Positions 6,472-10,905 of a DNA stretch of 10,905 bases are shown in pieces. A model generated the notes under the pieces. That model was not told where the DNA came from. It saw only the letters and a list, made by a program, of their open reading frames with translations, and did no database searches. Both the position numbers and the translations under genes were made by a program. The stretch comes from Methanosarcinales archaeon (GTDB lineage Archaea > Halobacteriota > Methanosarcinia > Methanosarcinales > EX4572-44): NCBI GenBank assembly GCA_004212095.1, contig RXIJ01000057.1:1-10905 (forward strand). The letters are read 5' to 3'. Every line of letters begins with the position of its first letter. Within the stretch, counting starts at the first letter, position 1.

Positions 6472-7442
6472 ACCTGGGGCACAAGGTCACAACCACCACA
6501 TGGCAAACACATGGTCTGTGACTGGTCTACACGAAGCTCGTATTTGTCAAGTTTTTCTTTTGTAATTTTTGAAAGTTTAAGCAAACGTTGTGGACTTGGG
6601 CGATTGGCAGTAATTTCCTTAGAGTGCAAAGGATGGACATCAATAGCACGTAATATTGGTATTACGCCTATGCGAGCCAGCTCTTCAACACCCTGCTCTA
6701 CAGCAGTGTCTGATTCCCCCAGTCCTATTAGCATATTTGAGTAAACCTTGTTTCTACCAAAGACGCTAACAGCTTCCTTAAGTGCTTCAAGAATAAAATC
6801 AAGGTCAAGTCCAGCACACACCAGACTAAAAATGTTGCGATCCATTGTTTCAACATTGTATTTTATTTCATCGGCACCAGCCTCTTTTAGCATCACGGTA
6901 GAGTTTGCTGCAGGACATACTGATACGCCTATCGGGACATTATATTTTTTAAGAGCTTTTATCACTTCCACTGCACGTTCCACTTCTCTTCCAGGAGAAT
7001 CTGCCACACCAGAGGTGATGGCTATCGCTTTAAGAAGCCCGGTGTGATGTGCTACTTCAACAAGTTCCTTAATCTCTTCAATGTTTTTGATTTTACCATT
7101 TCTCAGCGGCACAGTGCAAAATTTGCAGTTATATATACACCGCTCGCTGATCGTTATGTAAGCCTGTTCCGGGCAATGGATAAGTTCTTCTTCTATTCTC
7201 CCGCGTGTAAGTTCTCTGTTATCCATTAAAATAACAATGTCTTCCCCATCGAGAACAGCATGTAATGGCGATTTGTGGTCGACTGTAAGTCGTACCCTGC
7301 ACCCCCACGATCTAAAAAAGATAGATTTTTCACCAGCAGCAGGTCCTGCTGTTGACATACCAATTTTCCCAACAAGCGAAACATCAATATCAATAGAACC
7401 AATCGATATAAGAACTGCTTTTATTTTAGCATCCATTTTCAT
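6462..7442 (-). CDS. Biotin-synthase-related radical SAM protein
   Basis: Radical S-adenosylmethionine enzyme of unknown substrate. The 4Fe-4S/SAM motif CIYNCKFC (C103, C107, C110, numbered from a TTG at 7445) opens a TIM-barrel-like region. Within it are ITSG (143-146), the glycine-rich strand MLIGLGE (238-244) and HPLHSKE (271-277). A second cysteine group, CLPCGGC (C313, C316, C319), lies nine residues from the C-terminus and could hold an auxiliary Fe-S cluster. Overall order resembles biotin-synthase-related proteins of archaea (COG2516-like), but I cannot name a reaction. Start: TTG 7445 and ATG 7442 are adjacent. AGGT at 7453-7456 lies 7 and 10 nt upstream respectively; I use the ATG. 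It sits 38 bp behind the small coiled-coil gene, probably in one operon, and converges on dnaJ. Confidence 0.85.
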   Translation of the reverse strand: MKMDAKIKAVLISIGSIDIDVSLVGKIGMSTAGPAAGEKSIFFRSWGCRVRLTVDHKSPLHAVLDGEDIVILMDNRELTRGRIEEELIHCPEQAYITISERCIYNCKFCTVPLRNGKIKNIEEIKELVEVAHHTGLLKAIAITSGVADSPGREVERAVEVIKALKKYNVPIGVSVCPAANSTVMLKEAGADEIKYNVETMDRNIFSLVCAGLDLDFILEALKEAVSVFGRNKVYSNMLIGLGESDTAVEQGVEELARIGVIPILRAIDVHPLHSKEITANRPSPQRLLKLSKITKEKLDKYELRVDQSQTMCLPCGGCDLVPQVDL

Positions 7443-7483
7443 CAATCATCAAACCTTGACTGACAGAACTATTTTACTATAGC

Positions 7484-7720
7484 TCACTGCTCTCTTATCT
7501 GGTGCATCTTTTTTATTTCATCCTCGGCAGCAGTCATAATTTCAAGATTTTTATCGTATATCTTCTTTACGTTCTTGAGTGCCAGCTCAAGTTTTTTTTT
7601 CAATATTAACAGTTCCCGCGAAGACAAATGGTATTCAGGTGTATGCTCTATCCAAAGTTGTTCGACCTCGATAAGAGCATTAATAGCAGCTTTTGTTTGA
7701 TCAACAACAATCCGATCCAT
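7484..7720 (-). CDS. Small coiled-coil protein of unknown function
   Basis: A 78-residue product from the chosen ATG. I do not recognise a family. It is almost all predicted helix, with heptad-like Leu/Ile spacing in the central SSRELLILKKKLELALKNVKKIYDKNLEIM and a charged C-terminus, so a short coiled coil that self-associates or binds a partner is likely. It has no Cys, signal peptide or membrane segment. Start: ATG 7720 has AGGA 7 nt upstream. An in-frame ATG at 7753 would add MLHEFDKQENN but has no SD. A TATA-like TAGATATA (7787-7794) could serve either start. The 38-bp spacing to the radical SAM gene suggests cotranscription. Confidence 0.7.
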   Translation of the reverse strand: MDRIVVDQTKAAINALIEVEQLWIEHTPEYHLSSRELLILKKKLELALKNVKKIYDKNLEIMTAAEDEIKKMHQIREQ

Positions 7721-7786
7721 ATTATTTTCCTGTTTATCGAACTCATGCAACATAAAACTTGGTGCATTGGTCTTTGGTTAAGAGCC

Positions 7787-7794
7787 TATATCTA
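7787..7794 (-). promoter_or_regulatory. TATA-like box for the coiled-coil/radical SAM pair
   Basis: TAGATATA on the minus strand, inside a longer AT-rich block (7785-7798). Initiation ~27 nt downstream, near 7763, gives a leader of about 43 nt to the ATG at 7720, long enough to include its AGGA site. Confidence 0.4.
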
Positions 7795-7851
7795 AAAAGT
7801 TAAGAATTCCATGGAGAATAAAACCAATGCCACGCAGGTAAATAGCTGTGA

Positions 7852-7989
7852 CTACCTAAAATTCCAGATCTGCTTAGGCAACATGTCTTTCCATAACGAA
7901 ACCAAAGAAAACTCAATAGAACAGAAGAATTCATCGAATTAGAAACGCGAAATTCACAGGGTAATTTGACAGCCTCAAGTTGACAGCCC
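7852..7989 (+). repeat. ~140-bp intergenic repeat, copy 2
   Basis: Counterpart of 3926-4065 in the same orientation. The inverted repeat survives in weaker form, TCGAATTA (7934-7941) with TAATTTGA (7962-7969). One base change turns a pair into a G-U wobble, so the fold is kept, while the G7 run of copy 1 is absent. The repeat ends 3 bp before the target duplication of the IS element. Without the element it would lie about 80 bp upstream of the CBS gene, with that gene's TATA box just beyond it. It and the left end of the IS occupy the gene-free stretch 7754-8180. Confidence 0.65.
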
Positions 7990-7992
7990 TCA

Positions 7993-8000
7993 CAGAAAGG
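7993..8000 (+). repeat. Target-site duplication, left (CAGAAAGG)
   Basis: CAGAAAGG abuts the left inverted repeat and recurs identically at 9849-9856 next to the right one. Eight base pairs is the usual duplication length of the IS6 family. Confidence 0.9.
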
Positions 8001-8061
8001 GGTTGTGTTGCGTCTGCGGGACTTTCGACTGTCTAAACTTAGGTGTTGCATGGCGGGAGTT
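8001..8061 (+). repeat. Left terminal inverted repeat (61 bp)
   Basis: The outer block GGTTGTGTTGCG (8001-8012) and the inner block TGTTGCATGGCGGGAGTT (8044-8061) are both exact inverted matches to the right end. The 31 bp between them are the same length at both ends but only partly matched. Within this end, TGTTGCGTCTGCGGGACTT (from 8006) resembles the inner block, so it contains two copies of one motif 38 bp apart. Confidence 0.9.
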
Positions 8062-8065
8062 TTAA

Positions 8066-8147
8066 TTTAAATAGGTAGTATATATTGATTTTAGATTGTA
8101 GGGCTTTGTGTGCTTTGTGTAAAAAGTAGCTTTTGTTTAAAAAGTAG
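8066..8147 (+). promoter_or_regulatory. AT-rich leader of the transposase with short direct repeats
   Basis: TTTAAATA (8066-8073) could be the old transposase TATA box. It is followed by two copies of CTTTGTGT (8104, 8113) and two of AAAAAGTAG (8121-8129, 8139-8147). All three frames are broken by stops, so this is not the missing transposase N-terminus. The deletion that removed it probably ends near 8150-8180. Confidence 0.3.
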
Positions 8148-8180
8148 TAATTTCATCCATATCATCAAAAAAATTAATCG

Positions 8181-8681
8181 GTGAAGCGATACCATGAATG
8201 GATATGGAATTTAATGGATGCTAACACACGGTTTTTACTGGCTTGTAGGGTCACAAAGACACGATATGTTAATGATGCAAAGAAGCCTTTGAAAGATGCC
8301 AAGAAAAGAGCAGGTAAACGCCCTGGTGCAATCGTTACGGATGGATTACAAGCATATCAAACAGCAATCCCAGATGAATTTTATGATAATACCGTTCCAA
8401 TTCAAAACCCTCATGTCAGGCTTTATAACTTTGAAACTAAACCAAATAACAACATTGTTGAGAGGTTAAACGGTACATTTAGGGAAAGGTCAAAAGTTCA
8501 GAGAGGACTGTACAGTGATGAAACTGCCGAAGCGTTTATGGATGCTTCAAGGGTTTACTATAATTTCTTACGTCCACACATGTCATTACACGGCATGACA
8601 CCAGCACAAGCCGCAGGGATCGACTTGGACTTGGGTAAAAATAGATGGATAGGAATGATTGAGCAAAGTGTTAAGCATTGA
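8181..8681 (+). pseudogene. N-terminally truncated IS6/IS240-type DDE transposase
   Basis: The 166 residues match the C-terminal part of an IS6/IS240-like transposase with an rve-type fold. EWIWNLMDANTRFLLA (6-21) is the strand after the first catalytic Asp. VTDGLQAY carries the second Asp (D54). NNIVERLNGTFRERSKVQRGL carries the Glu (E94). The tail YYNFLRPHMSLHGMTPAQAAG is also typical. The N-terminal DNA-binding region and the first catalytic Asp are absent. The only start is a GTG with no suitable SD, preceded by a stop at 8175. In the +1 frame just upstream the codons read IIKKIN, which resembles the residues normally before the GKRYHEW-like strand, so a frameshift may add to the deletion. 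Transposition by this protein alone is not expected. Confidence 0.8.
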
Positions 8682-8731
8682 AAAAATTATAAAAATATTC
8701 AATGATATTAAAAATATATTATTGCGGTGGA

Positions 8732-8738
8732 TTTTTTT
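8732..8738 (+). terminator. T7 run after the transposase remnant
   Basis: A T7 run follows GCGGTGGA 51 bp downstream of the transposase stop, in the gap between convergent genes. Archaeal termination often needs only a T-rich tract. There is no clear stem, so the call is weak. Confidence 0.25.
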
Positions 8739-8762
8739 CAAAAGCTATAAGAAAGGTGATTA

Positions 8763-9206
8763 TTACATTTTATTAATTTGATGTTCAGGGTCAAGCCAGA
8801 TAAGTTTAAATCTATCCCCTCTTATAAATCCATGAACTCTAAATTTATTTGAAACTCTTAAATGGAACATTTCGGTTTGGACAGGATCAAAACCTAAAGA
8901 TTTCATTCGTTTTATTGCTTTTTTAGTATTTGTTGGTGTCTTTTTACATTTTTCATAAACATACTCCCAATCTGGGGCATTATTAAGTAAAGTTAAAAAG
9001 TTATCGAATTTACGAATGTTGTTCCCTTGTTTTAAATCGTCAAACGATTTGTAATGTAAATCAATATATTTCAGACTAATATTTGGCTTATCAATTCTAT
9101 GGTGTGGTTGGTAGAGTTTGTGATGACCATGCGGTGATTTAGTTTTAGTAATTTTATTAGAAAGGTTTTTGACCCGTGTTTTGGTCAATTTCGATTTGCT
9201 TGACAT
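8763..9206 (-). CDS. Small basic protein, candidate toxin partner of the Panacea gene
   Basis: A 147-residue product from the chosen ATG. I do not recognise the family. The N-terminus is Lys/Thr/Ser/His-rich (MSSKSKLTKTRVKN... to ~40). The C-terminal ~100 residues look like a compact domain: a helical part (~45-105), then HLRVSNKFRVHGFIRGDRFKLIWLDPEH, a strand-turn-strand block ending DPEH. That layout is reminiscent of small RelE-like or nuclease-type toxins, but this is only an impression. It lies directly behind the Panacea gene, the usual position of a toxin in antitoxin-first PanTA operons. ATG 9206 begins 4 nt after the Panacea TAA and may rely on reinitiation; an in-frame ATG at 9233 would overlap it by 23 bp. 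Neither has an SD. The gene lies wholly inside the IS element and is AT-rich. Confidence 0.75.
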   Translation of the reverse strand: MSSKSKLTKTRVKNLSNKITKTKSPHGHHKLYQPHHRIDKPNISLKYIDLHYKSFDDLKQGNNIRKFDNFLTLLNNAPDWEYVYEKCKKTPTNTKKAIKRMKSLGFDPVQTEMFHLRVSNKFRVHGFIRGDRFKLIWLDPEHQINKM

Positions 9207-9210
9207 TTTT

Positions 9211-9660
9211 TTAATCGTTCTGTGAAGTATCATAAATCGAACGGTAAAATTGTTTCATTATCATTGGATTAATTTTGTTTTTAGATGCTTGATAATCTTC
9301 AAGTCCCCTTCTTGCTTCAATCCATGGTAATTCATCATGAGTAAGTGATTCCAACTGATGTCCACTGAATTCATCATATGTATTTAAAACAATCTCCAAA
9401 TACTCTTCCATATCGTTACCAAGATCTGGTTGTGTTTTTGATTGTGGAATGGAGCCCCAAACATAATCTTTGTATTCATGCCATAATGAAGGTGAAACTG
9501 GTCCGTGTATCCATGCCTCAAATTCATCGTTTTTAACCAGCGGTGAATCATAAAGAGCATAGTGCCAAGCCACTGCATAGTAACATAATTTTTGCAGTTT
9601 TTTATGAGACATCGATGATTTAAATAAAAACCAGTTAGCTAAATCGTATATGGTGTTCAT
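9211..9660 (-). CDS. Panacea-domain (DUF4065, SocA/GepA-like) antitoxin-type protein
   Basis: A 149-residue product matching the Panacea domain over most of its length. Seen: IYDLANWFLFKSS (4-16), the hallmark KKLQKLCYYAVAWHYAL (20-36), FEAWIHGPVSPSLWHEYK (47-64) and SGHQLESLTHDELPWIEAR (99-117). Known biology: Panacea proteins neutralise many unrelated small toxins by direct binding (PanTA systems), and SocA is an adaptor for degradation of its toxin. Start: ATG 9660 has GGAG 8 nt upstream. The in-frame GTG at 9669 overlaps that site and is rejected. The gene comes first in a two-gene module with its own TATA box and a palindromic operator, as expected for an autoregulated antitoxin. It is inside the IS element. 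Domain call strong; antitoxin role inferred from family and context. Confidence 0.88.
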   Translation of the reverse strand: MNTIYDLANWFLFKSSMSHKKLQKLCYYAVAWHYALYDSPLVKNDEFEAWIHGPVSPSLWHEYKDYVWGSIPQSKTQPDLGNDMEEYLEIVLNTYDEFSGHQLESLTHDELPWIEARRGLEDYQASKNKINPMIMKQFYRSIYDTSQND

Positions 9661-9689
9661 ATATTTCACTCCAAATTATGATATTAAAT

Positions 9690-9707
9690 TAGTATTACTT
9701 AATACTA
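9690..9707 (-). promoter_or_regulatory. Palindromic operator of the Panacea module
   Basis: TAGTATTA-CT-TAATACTA is a perfect 8+2+8 palindrome. It lies between the TATA box and the ribosome binding site, over the expected start of transcription (~9688). The position is ideal for repression by a dimeric regulator, such as the antitoxin alone or the complex. The symmetry is seen; the binding protein is inferred. Confidence 0.6.
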
Positions 9708-9710
9708 CCG

Positions 9711-9719
9711 TACTATATC
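9711..9719 (-). promoter_or_regulatory. TATA box of the Panacea module
   Basis: GATATAGTA on the minus strand, about 27 bp before the predicted start of transcription at ~9688, which leaves a short leader carrying GGAG. A second AT-rich candidate, TTTTTATAGG, lies at 9736-9745 and would start transcription upstream of the palindrome. Confidence 0.45.
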
Positions 9720-9787
9720 AAATAAAGAAATTATCCTATAAAAAATACACTGTTTTTGTCTGGCATGGGCAAATTGCTATTTTTGTT

Positions 9788-9848
9788 AACTCCCGCCATG
9801 CAACAGTGAGCCAAAAACTTAACTAACTCCCTTTAACGCAACACAACC
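9788..9848 (-). repeat. Right terminal inverted repeat (61 bp)
   Basis: Read on the minus strand it begins GGTTGTGTTGCG (9848 to 9837). After 31 bp it reaches TGTTGCATGGCGGGAGTT (9805 to 9788), the same blocks and spacing as the left end. Its outer region also contains a second, weaker copy of the inner motif (TGTTGCGTTAAAGGGAGTT). Confidence 0.9.
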
Positions 9849-9856
9849 CAGAAAGG
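9849..9856 (+). repeat. Target-site duplication, right (CAGAAAGG)
   Basis: Exact copy of 7993-8000, immediately outside the right end of the IS element. Confidence 0.9.
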
Positions 9857-9862
9857 AAATGT

Positions 9863-9871
9863 ATTTATAAA
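9863..9871 (+). promoter_or_regulatory. TATA box of the CBS gene, next to the IS insertion
   Basis: ATTTATAAA is a strong archaeal TATA match. It predicts initiation near 9893 and a leader of ~84 nt. The right target duplication ends 6 bp upstream, so the IS inserted at or just outside the BRE. All natural sequence upstream, including repeat copy 2, is now 1.86 kb away. The remainder of 9661-9976 holds the module promoter and the right IS end. Confidence 0.5.
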
Positions 9872-9958
9872 AAGAAATCCAGAACAAGGGTAGACTACAA
9901 GGAAGTTAGAATCTGTATGTAACCTGATAACAATAAAAAGTATAGAGTCTCATAAACC

Positions 9959-9965
9959 AGGAGGG
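9959..9965 (+). promoter_or_regulatory. Strong Shine-Dalgarno site of the CBS gene
   Basis: AGGAGGG is one of the best anti-SD matches in the window, but it lies 11 nt before the ATG at 9977, longer than the usual 6-9. No closer in-frame start exists, so the ATG is kept. Confidence 0.6.
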
Positions 9966-9976
9966 AATTTAAGCAA

Positions 9977-10819
9977 ATGATAGATATTGCCGTTGAAGAC
10001 ATAATGACGAGAGATGTAGTATATACTACTATTCCAGGCTCAAGAGACGATGTGCTGGATCTGCTAAAGAAGAAATTTGTCTCGGGCGTACCAGTAATTA
10101 AGGATGGTAACCTCACTGGGATTGTCACTCGCACGAACCTTTTAGAGAATCCGGAGGAAGAACAAACGGCTATGATAATGGCCAGAAATCCAATCACAGC
10201 TTCACCTTACGAAGGAATTAAGGCCGCAGCTGCCCGATTAATCCAACATAATATTCGCCGTCTTCCAGTAATTGAAAACAATGAATTGATAGGAATTATA
10301 ACAGTTTCAGATATTATTAGCACGATGGGGGGTATGGACATAAAAGAACCAACAGGCAACTATATTGAAAACCATATTGTATCTGTGTGGGAACAAACAC
10401 CCCTTCCACTTGTTGGTAAAATCATGGAGCTTGCAGGAGTAAAAGCTGTGCCGGTACTCGATACAGAGAATAATCTGGTTGGGATTGTAAGTGATAAAGA
10501 CTTAATTCATGCAAGCAGCATAGTTGACACCGTTGAAAAATCAGATATGTCGGCAGGCTCGGATGAAGACGCCTGGACATGGGATTCTATGAGGGATACG
10601 ATGAGTTTATATTATAGTGTTTCCAGGATACAGCTTCCAAACGTTCCTGTTAAGGATGTTATGAGAGGTCATGATGTGACTATTATGTCTACAACGCCAG
10701 TCAGCGAGTGTGCACGGAAAATGCGCCGCGGTAAGATAGAATACCTGCCTGTGATAAGACCAAATCAAAAAATAAAAGGGTTAATAAAAGACAGAGACTT
10801 GTTAAAAGCCATAGCATAA
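9977..10819 (+). CDS. Protein made of four CBS domains
   Basis: A 280-residue cytosolic protein consisting of two Bateman modules and no attached enzyme or transporter domain. CBS 1 (~8-58: VEDIMTRDVVYTT...VPVIKDGNLTGIVTRTNLL), CBS 2 (~67-117: IMARNPITASPYEGIKAAAARL...RRLPVIENNELIGIITVSDII), CBS 3 (~130-177: VPVLDTENNLVGIVSDKDLI) and CBS 4 (~224-280: VKDVMRGHDVTIMSTTPVSECARKM...YLPVIRPNQKIKGLIKDRDLL). A charged linker (~180-215, with DEDAWTWDSM) separates CBS 3 from CBS 4. Such proteins bind adenine nucleotides or S-adenosyl compounds and regulate a partner; the ligand and partner here are unknown. Stand-alone multi-CBS proteins are common in methanogens. It has its own promoter and follows the IS element. 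Confidence 0.93.
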   Translation: MIDIAVEDIMTRDVVYTTIPGSRDDVLDLLKKKFVSGVPVIKDGNLTGIVTRTNLLENPEEEQTAMIMARNPITASPYEGIKAAAARLIQHNIRRLPVIENNELIGIITVSDIISTMGGMDIKEPTGNYIENHIVSVWEQTPLPLVGKIMELAGVKAVPVLDTENNLVGIVSDKDLIHASSIVDTVEKSDMSAGSDEDAWTWDSMRDTMSLYYSVSRIQLPNVPVKDVMRGHDVTIMSTTPVSECARKMRRGKIEYLPVIRPNQKIKGLIKDRDLLKAIA

Positions 10820-10905
10820 ACGCTATTATTATTACATAGATACTGAAACGTTAAACATCTTTGTTTCATGAAAGAAAGAGAGATTTTTTCAGGTCTCAGG
10901 GCCCC
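10820..10905. other. Downstream flank, no gene seen
   Basis: This end of the window holds a weak inverted repeat, TGAAAC (10844-10849) with GTTTCA (10863-10868), and a T6 run near 10885. Together they might terminate the CBS transcript. No start of a further gene can be supported. Confidence 0.3.

Larger units (their letters stand above)
8001..9848. mobile_element. IS6-like insertion sequence carrying a toxin-antitoxin-type module
   Basis: A 1848-bp element bounded by inverted repeats and an 8-bp target duplication. The outermost 12 bp, GGTTGTGTTGCG, agree with IS6-family ends (known relatives begin GGTTCTGTTGCA or similar). Contents from the left: an end repeat, a TATA-like region, an N-terminally truncated DDE transposase on the plus strand, then two minus-strand passenger genes (Panacea-domain protein and an unknown basic protein) with their own promoter, then the right end repeat. 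Ordinary IS6 elements are shorter (typically 0.7-1 kb) and carry only the transposase. The flawless duplication means the element arrived as this unit or with little later change at its ends. The truncated transposase suggests that it is now non-autonomous or was moved by a relative. Confidence 0.88.

Noticed and set aside
6511..7047. Plus-strand open frames opposite the radical SAM gene
   Set aside because: They are antisense shadows. The minus frame has clear radical SAM motifs and length.
7800..8051. An 83-codon minus-strand open frame over repeat copy 2 and the IS left end
   Set aside because: It crosses the target duplication and the inverted repeat boundary, so it cannot be an old gene, and has no SD or recognisable domain.
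9211..9669. GTG at 9669 as start of the Panacea gene
   Set aside because: That GTG overlaps the GGAG ribosome binding site which is correctly spaced for the ATG at 9660.
9895..10197. A 100-codon minus-strand frame with hydrophobic stretches over the CBS gene start
   Set aside because: Antisense to CBS domain 1 and its strong SD; its hydrophobicity is a product of the complementary reading.

Overview
The window looks like a chromosomal segment of a mesophilic methanogen-type archaeon, most likely Methanosarcinales or a close relative. The evidence is a PolD small subunit (DP1, found in archaea but not Crenarchaeota), ribosomal protein S6e, a bacterial-type DnaJ (in archaea mostly a trait of mesophiles), archaeal TATA-type promoters with leaderless or GGTG/GGAG-led starts, and a biotin-synthase-related radical SAM protein of a type I associate with methanogens. 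No gene here proves methanogenesis and the species cannot be named.

Layout. 42-1424 (-): nucleotide-sugar dehydrogenase. 1678-3216 (+): DP1. 3317-3736 (+): S6e. 3737-4097: no gene, but two hairpins and copy 1 of a ~140-bp repeat. 4113-4982 (+): a membrane-anchored, sequon-rich exported protein. 5141-6298 (+): dnaJ. It converges on a minus-strand pair, a small coiled-coil protein and a radical SAM enzyme (7720 down to 6462); the 3' ends of dnaJ and the radical SAM gene carry a 40-bp direct duplication. 7852-7989: copy 2 of the ~140-bp repeat. 8001-9848: a 1848-bp IS6-like element. 9977-10819 (+): a four-CBS-domain protein.

The main discovery is the element at 8001-9848. It has 61-bp terminal inverted repeats beginning GGTTGTGTTGCG, as in the IS6 family, and a perfect 8-bp target duplication (CAGAAAGG). 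Inside are an N-terminally truncated DDE transposase and, on the opposite strand, a two-gene module: a Panacea (DUF4065/SocA-like) antitoxin-type gene followed by a small basic gene of unrecognised family, presumably the toxin. A perfect 8+2+8 palindrome lies between the module's TATA box and start codon and looks like an autoregulatory operator. This is an insertion sequence carrying a candidate PanTA toxin-antitoxin passenger, with a toxin that I cannot place.

A second, independent pattern is the ~140-bp repeat. One copy lies directly upstream of the exported-protein promoter. The other lay, before the insertion, directly upstream of the CBS gene promoter. The IS landed between that copy and the CBS TATA box. 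The two genes may once have shared an upstream regulatory or structured element.
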